Assembly: GCA_017961265.1 (NCBI GenBank)
Contig: JAGCXN010000006.1
Coordinates: 62,001 to 126,000, forward strand
Length of the DNA: 64,000 bases
DNA from: Bacteroidales bacterium
GTDB lineage: Bacteria; Bacteroidota; Bacteroidia; Bacteroidales; WCHB1-69
Direction: 5' to 3'
The first letter of the stretch is position 1, and each line of letters opens with the position of its first letter. Positions 16,524 through 24,945 of the stretch are shown here, piece after piece. A program made the position numbers and the translations under genes. Below the pieces are notes generated by a model. The model did no database searches, had not been told where the DNA came from, and saw nothing but the letters and a program-made list of their open reading frames with translations.

Positions 16524-18815
16524 TTACTTCGACAAATAAGCGTCAATGGAAGCGGCGGCTTTCTTGCCCGCGCCCATCGCGAGGATGACCGTGGCCGCGC
16601 CACTCGCCGCGTCACCGCCGCAAAATACGCCTTCCCGTGAAGTCTGTCCCGTGGCTTCGTCCGTTTCGATGCAATTGCGCCGATTCACCTTCAGCCCCGG
16701 GGTTGTGCCGGCAATCAGCGGGTTGGGTGACGTACCCAACGCCATGATCACCATATCGACCTCCAGCTCGAAGTCGCTGTCAGCCACCTCCACCGGACTA
16801 CGGCGACCGCTCGCGTCGGGCTCGCCCAGCTCCATACGGATGCACCGCATACCGCGAACCCAGCCGTTCTCGTCACCGAGAATCTCCTCCGGATTGCACA
16901 GCAGCCTGAAGATGATGCCTTCCTCCTTGGCGTGGTGGACCTCCTCCGCACGGGCCGGCAGCTCGGCTTCGGAACGGCGATACACCACCGTCACCTCGGC
17001 GCCGAGACGCAACGCCGTACGGGCTGCGTCCATGGCCACGTTGCCGCCGCCGACCACTGCCACCTTCTTACCCACAAAGTTGGGCGTATCGTAACCTTCG
17101 CGATAGGCGAACAGCAGGTTGTTGCGGGTGAGGAACTCGTTGGCGGAAACCACGCCGCACAAGTTCTCACCGGGGATATTCATAAACTTGGGGAGTCCCG
17201 CACCACTGCCGACAAAGACGGCGGAAAAGCCCTCTTTTTCAAACAAGTCATCAATGGAAACGGTGCGTCCGATGACCACGTCGGTCTCGAACTTCGCACC
17301 CATCTTGCGGACATTCTCGATTTCGTGTTTCACTACGGTTTCTTTGGGCAGACGGAACGACGGGATGCCATAGACCAGCACGCCGCCCATCTCGTGCAAT
17401 GCCTCGAAAACGGTGACATCGTACCCTTTGCCCAACAGTTCTTTCGCACAGGTGATGCCCGCAGGGCCACTGCCGATGACCGCCACCTTCTTCCCCTTTT
17501 TTGCAACGGGATTATCAAAAGTGAGGTTGTGTTCACGGGCGTAGTCACCGACGAAGCGTTCCAGCTTGCCGATGGCGATAGGCTCACCTTTGATGCCGAG
17601 CACGCACTGGCCCTCACACTGCTTCTCCTGCGGACAGACACGCCCGCAAACGGCGGGAAGCGCCGAGTCGAGGTTGATGATGCGGGCGGCCTCTTCACAG
17701 TTGCCCTGCGCCACCTCGTGGATAAAGTCAGGAATGTTGATGTTGACGGGGCAGCCTTGTACGCAGCGGGGCGACTTGCAGTGCAGGCAGCGTTGCGCCT
17801 CCGCCACAGCCTCTTCCGCATTGTAGCCGAGACACACCTCCCCAAAGTTGGTGGCACGCACCTTCGGATCCTGCTCACGGACGGGCACCCGCTTTTTCTT
17901 GTCGGGCATCTCCTCGCAAATGCCTCCGACGTGGCAAACGTGACCTTCCGCAACTTCTTCCTGTTCAAGAATCTTCCGTTCCTCCACGTTGTTATACATC
18001 GCCTGACGTTTCATAGCGAGGGCGAAATCGACCTTTGCGCCGTCAAATTCGGGACCATCGACACAGGTGAACTTGGTCTCTCCGCCAACACTCACGCGGC
18101 AGGCACCGCACATGCCGGTGCCATCCACCATCAAAGAGTTGAGGGAGACGGTGCAGGGGATGTTGAACTCCTTGGCCACCTCGGTGACGAAACGCATCAT
18201 GATCATCGGGCCGATGGCGATGACCTCGTCGTAGCGGTTGCCGGCGTTGATAAGTTCCCGCAGCTTGTCGGTCACGAGGCCTTTGGTACCGTAGGAAGCG
18301 TCGTCAGTGGTGACGTGCAGGTTGGCGACGGAGCGCAGTTCGTCCTCAAAGATGAGGAGCGATTTCGTGCGCACGCCTACAATGACATCGGGGGTGACTC
18401 CATGCTGGTGGAGCCACTTCACCTGCGGGTAGATGGGGGCGATGCCGACACCGCCGCCCACGAAGACGAACCGTTTGGCGCGGCGCTCATCGTCCGTCAG
18501 GTTGACGAACTCGGAGGGACGGCCGAGGGGGCCGGTGATGTCGTGTAGGAACTCACCCTCCCGCATGGCGGCAAGGTCGCGGGTGGACTTGCCGATAGCT
18601 TTGAACACGATGGTGACGGTGCCCTTTTCAGCATCGCTGTCGCTGATGGTCAGCGGAATGCGCTCGGCAGTATCCGTCTTTTTGACAATCAAAAATTGCC
18701 CCGGCAGTGCGGCTTTCGCGATTCTGGGGGCATCAACTAACAAAAAATAAGTATCTTCAGCTAATTCTTGGCGGGAAAGGATTTTGAACATATCAGTAGA
18801 TTTTATAATTTTCAA
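16524..18815 (-). CDS. NfnAB-like fusion: NAD-binding flavoprotein plus glutamate synthase small chain-like subunit
   Basis: 763 residues that join two enzymes. Residues 1 to about 270 are a ferredoxin-NADP reductase-type subunit like dihydroorotate dehydrogenase electron-transfer protein (FVFVGGGVGIAPIYPQVK) with cysteines DGTGMCGACRVSV...FTCVDGPEFDG for a [2Fe-2S] cluster. From about 330 follows a glutamate synthase beta-like part: two [4Fe-4S] cysteine sets (CLHCKSPRCVQGCPVNI; CGRVCPQEKQCEGQC) and two dinucleotide folds (VIGSGPAGITCA; VVGGGNVAMDAAR). Fused proteins of this kind are thought to act as NADH-dependent ferredoxin:NADP oxidoreductases or sulfide dehydrogenases. The fusion appears complete. 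It has its own -7 box at 18827. Confidence 0.88.
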   Translation of the reverse strand: MKIIKSTDMFKILSRQELAEDTYFLLVDAPRIAKAALPGQFLIVKKTDTAERIPLTISDSDAEKGTVTIVFKAIGKSTRDLAAMREGEFLHDITGPLGRPSEFVNLTDDERRAKRFVFVGGGVGIAPIYPQVKWLHQHGVTPDVIVGVRTKSLLIFEDELRSVANLHVTTDDASYGTKGLVTDKLRELINAGNRYDEVIAIGPMIMMRFVTEVAKEFNIPCTVSLNSLMVDGTGMCGACRVSVGGETKFTCVDGPEFDGAKVDFALAMKRQAMYNNVEERKILEQEEVAEGHVCHVGGICEEMPDKKKRVPVREQDPKVRATNFGEVCLGYNAEEAVAEAQRCLHCKSPRCVQGCPVNINIPDFIHEVAQGNCEEAARIINLDSALPAVCGRVCPQEKQCEGQCVLGIKGEPIAIGKLERFVGDYAREHNLTFDNPVAKKGKKVAVIGSGPAGITCAKELLGKGYDVTVFEALHEMGGVLVYGIPSFRLPKETVVKHEIENVRKMGAKFETDVVIGRTVSIDDLFEKEGFSAVFVGSGAGLPKFMNIPGENLCGVVSANEFLTRNNLLFAYREGYDTPNFVGKKVAVVGGGNVAMDAARTALRLGAEVTVVYRRSEAELPARAEEVHHAKEEGIIFRLLCNPEEILGDENGWVRGMRCIRMELGEPDASGRRSPVEVADSDFELEVDMVIMALGTSPNPLIAGTTPGLKVNRRNCIETDEATGQTSREGVFCGGDAASGAATVILAMGAGKKAAASIDAYLSK

Positions 18816-18826
18816 AATTAAAGCGG

Positions 18827-18834
18827 CAAAGATA
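18827..18834 (-). promoter_or_regulatory. -7 promoter box for the NfnAB-like gene
   Basis: TATCTTTG on the minus strand, 11 nt upstream of the start codon at 18815, so the leader would be very short. The heptad element at 18848 begins 13 nt further upstream. Confidence 0.6.
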
Positions 18835-18847
18835 CAACAAAGTTTTC

Positions 18848-18976
18848 AAGTAAAAAGTAAAAAGTAGAAAGTAATAAGTGATAGGTTGCTCTCGCACAAT
18901 CCCCTCTTCAAACCTATCACCTATTACCTGATACCTATTACTTATTACCTCTTACCTTTTACCTATTACCTCTTAC
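18848..18976. repeat. Inverted heptad-repeat element, copy 1
   Basis: Left arm: 7-nt units AAGTAAA, AAGTAAA, AAGTAGA, AAGTAAT, AAGTGAT. Core: GGTTGCTCTCGCACAATCCC then CTCTTCAA. Right arm: 7-nt units CCTATCA, CCTATTA, CCTGATA, CCTATTA, CTTATTA, CCTCTTA and so on. The arms are roughly inverse-complementary. The right arm contains the stop codon (TAA, 18973-18975) of the HsdR_N-like gene. Confidence 0.85.
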
Positions 18977-19389
18977 TGATACTCCGGCATATCCTCCAGA
19001 TAGGTAATCTTTTCCGTTTCAAAATCTATCTGGAAGAAGAAATGCTGCCTTCCATTGCTGACAGCGATGTAGGGGGCTCGGAGGGTTTTGTTGTACCGTC
19101 CCACCTGCTCCACCACCGTCTGTGTCAGCTCTACTTGCGGGGCCTTGCACTCGATGACAAGCCATGGTGTCCCCGCACGGTCGAAAGCCACAAGATCGTA
19201 GCGGCGCGTGAGGCCATTGACCGCAATCTGCCGCTCCACCGAAAGGTGCGATTCGGGAATATTCTTTTGCGAAACCAGAAAGTGGATAAGATACTGCCGC
19301 ACCTTCTCCTCCTCGGTGAGGGGAACCCATTTCTTGCGGATGATATCAAACACTTCCGTCCGCCCGCCGTTCTGTCGTTGCCTAATCAT
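18973..19389 (-). CDS. HsdR N-terminal domain-like protein
   Basis: 138 residues resembling the stand-alone type I restriction R-subunit N-terminal domain (HSDR_N_2) common in Bacteroidota. It shows the PD-(D/E)XK-like order VERQI...RRYDLVAFDR...PWLVIECKAP (D, then E-x-K) and QVGRYN downstream. There is no helicase part and no HsdM or HsdS nearby, so it is a solitary nuclease-fold protein of unknown role. The stop codon lies inside a heptad-repeat element. It is divergent from yidC; its promoter box is at 19412. Confidence 0.8.
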   Translation of the reverse strand: MIRQRQNGGRTEVFDIIRKKWVPLTEEEKVRQYLIHFLVSQKNIPESHLSVERQIAVNGLTRRYDLVAFDRAGTPWLVIECKAPQVELTQTVVEQVGRYNKTLRAPYIAVSNGRQHFFFQIDFETEKITYLEDMPEYQ

Positions 19390-19411
19390 AACTGCCTACA
19401 AAAACGAGGTG

Positions 19412-19419
19412 CAAAAGTA
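19412..19419 (-). promoter_or_regulatory. -7 promoter box for the HsdR_N-like gene
   Basis: TACTTTTG on the minus strand, 22 nt upstream of the start at 19389. The sequence further upstream is built of nonamer repeats. Confidence 0.6.
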
Positions 19420-19424
19420 CGAAT

Positions 19425-19552
19425 TAGTTCATAAAGTTCATAAGGTTTGTCAAGTTCATAAAGTTCATAAAGTTTATCAAGTTTATAAGGTTTATCAGGT
19501 TTGTAAAGTTTAGGCAACTTGACGAACTTGTTACTTGATAAACTTGCAACTT
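19425..19552. repeat. Nonamer repeat element between hsdR_N-like and yidC promoters
   Basis: Ten or so 9-nt units (AAGTTCATA, AAGTTCATA, AGGTTTGTC, AAGTTCATA, AAGTTTATC, AAGTTTATA, AGGTTTATC...) run to about 19510. An inverted arm follows (AACTTGACGAACTTG, TTACTTGATAAACTTGC). The right arm reaches into the -33 region of the yidC promoter. The element fills the whole divergent intergenic region. Confidence 0.85.
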
Positions 19553-19557
19553 TGTTG

Positions 19558-19565
19558 TATTTTTG
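19558..19565 (+). promoter_or_regulatory. -7 promoter box for yidC
   Basis: TATTTTTG, 26 nt before the yidC start. A CTTG 20 nt upstream could serve as the -33 element and is itself part of the repeat arm. Confidence 0.6.
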
Positions 19566-19591
19566 CCGCCTTATTTTTCAACCTTAAATAA

Positions 19592-21532
19592 ATGGATAAA
19601 AACACGATTATCGGGCTGTTACTCATTTTCGGAATGTTGATGGGATACAGCTTTTATGCCACAAACAAGGCGAAGAAGGCGAACGAAGCGAAAGCCAAGG
19701 AGATTGCGGAACAGCAGGCACAGATTCAGGAGGATGTGGAAATGGCCGCACAAGCCATGGCCGACAGCATCGCTGCCGACTCTCTCCAACCCCAGCCCGC
19801 CACACCCGCTCCCACCGCCCAAAACTTTGGTGCTTTCGGTTATACCGATGAAACCCAAACGGCTGACTACGTCGTCAATACGAAGGTGGCGCAGTATCAT
19901 TTCGCCCGCACCGGCGGCTACGTCACACGCATCGAATACCCCGACATCTACCGTTATACACCCAAAGACCAGCCCAAGGAAAAACTGGTGCTGTTCGACA
20001 ACGGCAGCACCAAGATGGGGTTCGACTTCAAACTGCCGGACTATACCGTCATCAACACCAGCGACCTGTACTTCACCGCCTCCACCGACACCCTCGATGT
20101 GACGGGCGAGGAAGAGCAGACGCTCTCGTTGCGGGTCTATCCCTACCTGACGGGCGACTCCGCCACGTCCAACGCCCTCGACACCGCCAGCTACTTGGAA
20201 TTCCTCTATACGTTCCGTCCCAACGACTACCGTTTCGACTACACTGTGCGCTTCGTCAATCTGTCGAATTACATCTACAAGAACCGCCGCGAGTTCGACC
20301 TCTTGTGGAACGCCGACATCAACAACGTGGAGAAGAACTACGACTACGAGCGTGACGCTACCACCCTCTACTATATGGATAATCTGGACGATGTCGATAA
20401 CCTCAACGAGCGCAATTCCGACTCCAAAGACCTGACCACCAACCTCAAATGGGTGGCTTTCAAACAGCAGTTCTTCACCTCCATCCTCATTGCAAAAGAG
20501 GAATCTTTTAAGAAAGGACATCTTGAGGTGGAACTTCCGAAAGAGGAACACCGCCCGCTCATCAAGAAGATGACCGCCGACCTTTCGTTCGAGGTGCCGA
20601 ACCTGGACGACGGGTCATACGATATGAGCCTCTACATCGGTCCCAACCAGTACAAGCTGCTGGAACCTTACGATATGAACCTCGAAAAATTGGTGCCGCT
20701 CGGCTGGGGGTTCTTCCTGCTCCATTGGATTAACCGCGCCGCCGTCATCCCGATTTTCAACTGGTTGGAAGCCTATGGCCTCAGTTACGGCATTATCATT
20801 CTGATTCTCACCATCATCATCAAGATTGTGCTGCTGCCGATTGCGTACAAAACCTACATGTCATCGGCCAAGATGCGCGTCTTGAAACCGGAAATTCAAG
20901 AACTGAACGAAAAGTATCCGAAGCAAGAAGACGCGATGAAGAAGCAGCAGGCCACGATGAACCTGTACAAGCGGGCCGGCGTAAGTCCGATGTCGGGCTG
21001 CCTGCCAATGCTCCTGCAAATGCCGATCCTCATCGCCATGTTCCGATTCTTCCCGTCAGCATACGAACTGCGCCAGCAGCCGTTCCTTTGGGCGGAAGAC
21101 CTCTCCACCTACGACTCTATCCTCGATTTTGGCTTCAACATCCCGTTCTACGGCGACCACGTCAGCTTGTTCACTCTGCTGATGACCATCGCCACCCTCG
21201 TCTATACGTGGCTGAACAACAAGATGATGTCCGCCGGCAACGACCAGCAGATGAAGTCGATGAAGATCATGATGTACCTGATGCCCATCCTCTTCCTCGG
21301 CATGTTCAACAGCTTCTCCGCTGCTCTCACCTACTACTACCTGTTGGTGAACCTCATCACCTTCTTCCAGATGTGGCTGTTCCGTGTGCTGATCAATGAA
21401 GACAAACTGCGCCAACAGCTCCTGACCAACATGAGCAAGCCGGTGAAGAAGTCGAAATGGCAGCTGAAGATGGAAGAGTTGGCCAAACAGCAGCAACAGT
21501 TAGCCAAGCAACAACAAAAAGGCAGAAAGTAA
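19592..21532 (+). CDS. yidC: Membrane protein insertase YidC
   Basis: 646 residues, the Gram-negative form. An N-terminal membrane anchor (TIIGLLLIFGMLMGYSFYA) is followed by a large periplasmic domain to about 370, then the conserved transmembrane core: ILTIIIKIVLLPIAYKTYMS, MKKQQATMNLYKRAGVSPMS, GCLPMLLQMPILIAMFRF and FSAALTYYYLLVNLITFFQ. YidC inserts inner-membrane proteins alone or with SecYEG. The C-terminus is lysine- and glutamine-rich (KQQQQLAKQQQKGRK), which can contact ribosomes. The yidD homologue lies elsewhere in the window next to rnpA (63029). The MutS-like gene follows in the same direction after 26 nt. Confidence 0.97.
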   Translation: MDKNTIIGLLLIFGMLMGYSFYATNKAKKANEAKAKEIAEQQAQIQEDVEMAAQAMADSIAADSLQPQPATPAPTAQNFGAFGYTDETQTADYVVNTKVAQYHFARTGGYVTRIEYPDIYRYTPKDQPKEKLVLFDNGSTKMGFDFKLPDYTVINTSDLYFTASTDTLDVTGEEEQTLSLRVYPYLTGDSATSNALDTASYLEFLYTFRPNDYRFDYTVRFVNLSNYIYKNRREFDLLWNADINNVEKNYDYERDATTLYYMDNLDDVDNLNERNSDSKDLTTNLKWVAFKQQFFTSILIAKEESFKKGHLEVELPKEEHRPLIKKMTADLSFEVPNLDDGSYDMSLYIGPNQYKLLEPYDMNLEKLVPLGWGFFLLHWINRAAVIPIFNWLEAYGLSYGIIILILTIIIKIVLLPIAYKTYMSSAKMRVLKPEIQELNEKYPKQEDAMKKQQATMNLYKRAGVSPMSGCLPMLLQMPILIAMFRFFPSAYELRQQPFLWAEDLSTYDSILDFGFNIPFYGDHVSLFTLLMTIATLVYTWLNNKMMSAGNDQQMKSMKIMMYLMPILFLGMFNSFSAALTYYYLLVNLITFFQMWLFRVLINEDKLRQQLLTNMSKPVKKSKWQLKMEELAKQQQQLAKQQQKGRK

Positions 21533-21558
21533 TTTATCGTCCCGTTTTTCTCACGAAG

Positions 21559-22920
21559 ATGAAGCAGTTCAAGCATTTTATCACGGAAGTCAGCGGCCTT
21601 CAGTACGTTTACGACAACGTCAAGGTGTGCTCTTCGTTGGGAAAAGGCTTGCTGCTGCACCAGCTGCCGTGTACGAAGCCGGAGTTGCTCCGTGAGGAAT
21701 TCGACAAGACGGAACGCCATATCCACTTTTTGCAGCAATATCCCGATGCCGTCCGCAATTTGGTGGGTGCATTGCACACCCTCAACGACATCCGCCAGAC
21801 CATCCTGAACCTCCGCTATCTGCGGGTTTTAGACGACATCGAACTGTACGAAATCAAGAAGTTCGCCCTCAATTCCCAGTACATCCTCCGGCTGATGCAG
21901 GAATCGGAGTACGAGGATTTGCATCTGCACGACCTGTCTAAAGTGGTGCAGACGTTGGATCCAGAAGGCAGCCGCATCGCCCATTTCTATATCTATTCTG
22001 TATATGATGAAGAACTGGCGGAATTGCGCAAGCAGATCCAAAATACGGAAGATGCGGAACAGCGGGAGGAGATGACGTACAAGGCATTGCAGATTGAGGA
22101 CAGGGTTCGTCAGAAGCTGACGGAGATTCTTCATCCCTACTGGAAAAGCATCGAGGAGAACCTGCACCAGATTGCCGAACTCGACCTGCTGAATGCCAAG
22201 GCGCAGATGGCCGTAGAGTGGGGGCTCTGCCGTCCCGTTATTTCGGAGACGAGAACCTCCTACACAGGACTTTTCCAGCCGGAAGTGAAGCATCTTTTGG
22301 AAGAGCGCGGGGAGACATTCCAGCCCGTTAATCTGGAGCTCCGTCCGGAGCCGTGCCTGATCACGGGCGCGAACATGTCGGGAAAGACCGTGGTGCTCAA
22401 GTCGTTATGTCTGGCACAACATCTGTTCCAGTTCGGTTTTTTCGTACCTGCCGAAGCCGCGGAAATCATGCTTATGGACGAGGTCTTCTGCATCATTGAG
22501 GACGCGCAGTCGGAAAAGCACGGGCTTTCGTCGTTTGCGGTGGAGGTGCTGAACATCAACCGCATCATCGAGAGTGCCAAGTCGGGCCGGCGGGTGCTGG
22601 CGCTGGTGGACGAGCTGGCGCGCACGACGAACCCCGAGGAGGGCAAGCGGATTGTGAACGCCTTCGTGCTGATGATGCAGAAGTACGGAGTGATGTCGGT
22701 CATCACCACGCACTACGGCGGGGTGGCGGCAAAGTGCCGGCGGCTGCGGGTCAACGGCCTGCGGGTGGACCAAGTCACCGACGGCATCACGCCAGGCAAC
22801 CTCTCCCGCTATATGGACTACACGCTGGTGGAGACCACTTCGGACGAGGTGCCGGAAGAGGCGCTCCGCATCGCCGAAATCTTCCACGCCGACGAGGAGT
22901 TTTTGGAGCTGGCTCGCTGA
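21559..22920 (+). CDS. MutS-family ATPase lacking the mismatch-binding domains
   Basis: 453 residues from ATG 21559; an upstream in-frame start would overlap yidC and is unlikely. It has the helical lever/clamp part and the C-terminal ATPase: Walker A LITGANMSGKTVVLKSL (about 267-283), the conserved DEVFCIIEDAQSEKHGLSSFA loop, Walker B LALVDELARTTNPEEG and SVITTHYGG. The N-terminal mismatch-reading domain of MutS1 is absent, and there is no Smr nuclease as in MutS2. This is a Bacteroidota-type MutS-related protein of unsettled function. It is probably co-transcribed with yidC. Confidence 0.85.
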   Translation: MKQFKHFITEVSGLQYVYDNVKVCSSLGKGLLLHQLPCTKPELLREEFDKTERHIHFLQQYPDAVRNLVGALHTLNDIRQTILNLRYLRVLDDIELYEIKKFALNSQYILRLMQESEYEDLHLHDLSKVVQTLDPEGSRIAHFYIYSVYDEELAELRKQIQNTEDAEQREEMTYKALQIEDRVRQKLTEILHPYWKSIEENLHQIAELDLLNAKAQMAVEWGLCRPVISETRTSYTGLFQPEVKHLLEERGETFQPVNLELRPEPCLITGANMSGKTVVLKSLCLAQHLFQFGFFVPAEAAEIMLMDEVFCIIEDAQSEKHGLSSFAVEVLNINRIIESAKSGRRVLALVDELARTTNPEEGKRIVNAFVLMMQKYGVMSVITTHYGGVAAKCRRLRVNGLRVDQVTDGITPGNLSRYMDYTLVETTSDEVPEEALRIAEIFHADEEFLELAR

Positions 22921-23195
22921 CGCTCGCATTGGGTTCGCTTCGCTCACATTTTTGATTTTGTTCGCTAACGCGAACATTTGGGCGGGCTATCGCCTGCATT
23001 TTCAGAGACTTCGGAATCGCGCCGCATTTCTGTGAGTATTGATTTATTTGCACTCACCTCGGAGAGGTGATATTTTATAAACCCCAGATAAGGCCGTCAG
23101 GCCGCAATCTGGGGTAGGCGATGGCTCGTGCGCCTGCCCGCGGCACGGGCGGCAGGTACGGAAAAGAGGGAAAGTTGATGCCGCGGAAATCCGGA
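22921..23195. repeat. Intergenic region with hairpins and short GC-rich repeats
   Basis: This 275-nt gap holds no convincing ORF. It has GTTCGC/GCGAAC inverted repeats near 22960-22980, a perfect 7-bp hairpin TCACCTC-GGA-GAGGTGA (23054-23070) and a hairpin with CCCCAGAT/ATCTGGGG arms (23082-23114). It separates the converging MutS-like and FISUMP genes and may terminate both. The composition looks like stacked palindromic units. Confidence 0.55.
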
Positions 23196-24605
23196 TCAAT
23201 CCTTCAGGCAACGGACGGAATAGCCAACATACTTATTGTCTCTATTTATGACCACATCAGTGTTATAGCAGCCGAAGAAACGAATCGACGCGTTAGAACC
23301 ATATTCGGTAGTGTTCCAAAAATGGGCATAATAACCGAAGGCCCCATAGGCGTTGTTGCTGTAATAGTTGCCAGCTGGAACAACAGAGAAACCCGTTGCG
23401 TTGTTATTGCTTTGCACGTTTCCTACGGAGCACGCGTTGGAACTGCTCTGCCAGCCGGTCGTGGCTGCCAACGATTTTGCGATGCTGACGTTGTTGCTAC
23501 CGCACACATATTCGCTCTGGCTGCTCACATAGTTGGTCAACTGCGTCCATTCCGCATCACTCGGCACATGCCACCCTGTGGGACAGATACCCTGAACCCC
23601 GCTTGGATTGGCAGTGCTGGCAGAAGCTCCGTGCATCACTGCAGCCCAATTGTACAGGTAGCCGTAAATAGAAATATTGTTTTCATTATTGTTCGGCGCA
23701 TATCGATAAGGCTCAGTGAGACTGATGCTATCACCAGCTGGAATAGCTGTGCTGTCAGCATAGTGAGTGGTTCGTACATTTTCTCTCATCCAACATTGGT
23801 TTCCAATTTGCACAGTGTTATAAACATTTCCGTCAATATCCGTGACCGTTGGAGTCCCAGGACAAGGTTGTCCGTCTAGAGATGCTTGTGCCTCCGCAAA
23901 CTGCAACAGAAAGGTCTCTGACACCTCCTGTGCCTGCGTGACATGCTGGCTTTCACACTCTTCGCCGTTGATGGTGGCATAACCGATGTATTCCATCTGG
24001 TCGCCGATATTGAACGGGTTGGTGGTGTTGCCGCGGGTGCCGGATTTGGGCTGTAGAGACGATGTGCACATCGTCTCTACGATTCCCGCATATTCAATAC
24101 CATCGTCCTTCCCGCCACCATTGTTCACCATTTTGATGGATGCCGTTTTCCCGTTTTGGCGGGCGGTCAAAACGTAGGTGCCGGCAGCGGACAGGGAAAT
24201 GCGGAATTGGTGTCGGGCGGCCGGTAGAGACGCGGTGCACCACGTCTCTACAATGCGTCCGTTCGCATCGGTGATTTCCAATGTCACCGCGCCCGCGTCT
24301 GCCACCGACAACAAAACATCGGTACTGCCGTTGAACGGATTGGGATTGTTCTGGGATAATTGTAGAGACGCGCCATGGCACGTCTCTACATCGTATATAC
24401 CTGTTCCGTTCTGCATGGTCAGGGTGGTGTCGGGCCAGACAATCGTTTCCGACCATCCTTTGGTCAGGTCGGTAATCACCACGCGGTCAAGCTGCACCCA
24501 ACGGTTGTTGGCATCCCTTCCGGTAAAAGAAACAGGAACGGACTGCGCCATTGCAAACAGGGGCATCAAAACAGCAATAATCGAGGAAAATACAAGACGT
24601 TTCAT
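23196..24605 (-). CDS. FISUMP-domain secreted protein with three in-frame palindromic inserts
   Basis: 469 residues: signal peptide (MKRLVFSSIIAVLMPLFAMA), a sorting-domain-like module at about 83-160 (NNPNPFNGSTDVLLSV...AAGTYVLTARQNGK) and a C-terminal Fibrobacter-succinogenes-major-paralogous (FISUMP) domain from about 258 (DIDGNVYNTVQIGNQCWM...GICPTGWHVPSDAEW...GYSVRCLKD). The sorting-like module is unusual because it precedes the main domain instead of ending the protein. Residues 73-81, 119-127 and 176-184 are encoded by 28-bp palindromes and read VETxxxxSL each time. Function is unknown; a surface or secreted role is inferred. Confidence 0.82.
   Translation of the reverse strand: MKRLVFSSIIAVLMPLFAMAQSVPVSFTGRDANNRWVQLDRVVITDLTKGWSETIVWPDTTLTMQNGTGIYDVETCHGASLQLSQNNPNPFNGSTDVLLSVADAGAVTLEITDANGRIVETWCTASLPAARHQFRISLSAAGTYVLTARQNGKTASIKMVNNGGGKDDGIEYAGIVETMCTSSLQPKSGTRGNTTNPFNIGDQMEYIGYATINGEECESQHVTQAQEVSETFLLQFAEAQASLDGQPCPGTPTVTDIDGNVYNTVQIGNQCWMRENVRTTHYADSTAIPAGDSISLTEPYRYAPNNNENNISIYGYLYNWAAVMHGASASTANPSGVQGICPTGWHVPSDAEWTQLTNYVSSQSEYVCGSNNVSIAKSLAATTGWQSSSNACSVGNVQSNNNATGFSVVPAGNYYSNNAYGAFGYYAHFWNTTEYGSNASIRFFGCYNTDVVINRDNKYVGYSVRCLKD
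24053..24080. repeat. 28-bp palindrome, copy A (within FISUMP gene)
   Basis: A perfect palindrome with arms GTAGAGACGATGTG and CACATCGTCTCTAC. Read on the minus strand it encodes VETMCTSSL in the FISUMP frame. Confidence 0.95.
24224..24251. repeat. 28-bp palindrome, copy B (within FISUMP gene)
   Basis: Arms GTAGAGACGCGGTG and CACCACGTCTCTAC, with one mismatch. It encodes VETWCTASL in the same frame as copies A and C. Confidence 0.95.
24362..24389. repeat. 28-bp palindrome, copy C (within FISUMP gene)
   Basis: Arms GTAGAGACGCGCCA and TGGCACGTCTCTAC, with one mismatch. It encodes VETCHGASL. The outer nine bases of each arm match copies A and B; the centre differs but stays self-complementary. 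Confidence 0.95.
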
Positions 24606-24945
24606 AAAACTATTTTTGTGAATTCAGGTTACAAGTACATATATAATTTAATGTCGAGGGCAAAAGTACAACTTTATGATAGAAATTTATTCCCTCACAG
24701 CAGAAATGTGAACCCTCAGAATGAAAAAAAACAATATTACACAACATATTGATAATAAATATATTAAATGAACAATTAGGTTGTAAACAGACGAAAACCG
24801 TGAATTTTGCAGGGAATATCTCCTATGTTTCATCGTTTTTTATTGTTTTTTAATGATTGTTCATTTCAAAATCTTGTACTTTTGCCGCCGCTTTCATTCC
24901 AAGCCATTGGGACAATAAATGAAAAGAAAGTTAGTTTATCATACT
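24606..24945. promoter_or_regulatory. Divergent promoter region between FISUMP and LolA-like genes
   Basis: This 340-nt AT-rich gap has no gene I can support. It contains a minus-strand -7 box TACTTTTG at 24661-24668 for the FISUMP gene and a plus-strand -7 box TACTTTTG at 24877-24884 for the LolA-like gene, with ATTG 17 nt upstream as a weak -33. The middle, about 24670-24850, shows nothing recognisable. Confidence 0.55.

Noticed and set aside
18848..18976. CRISPR array
   Set aside because: The unit is 7 nt with no spacers and the arms are inverted. No cas genes are in the window.
21457..21558. Upstream start for the MutS-like gene
   Set aside because: It would overlap the end of yidC by 76 nt and add a glutamine-rich segment not seen in the family. 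The ATG at 21559 gives a clean N-terminus.
24053..24389. Recognition sites for the LlaJI-like system inside the palindromes (GACGC)
   Set aside because: LlaJI's target contains GACGC and two of the palindromes contain it, but the specificity of the system here is unknown and such short matches are expected by chance.
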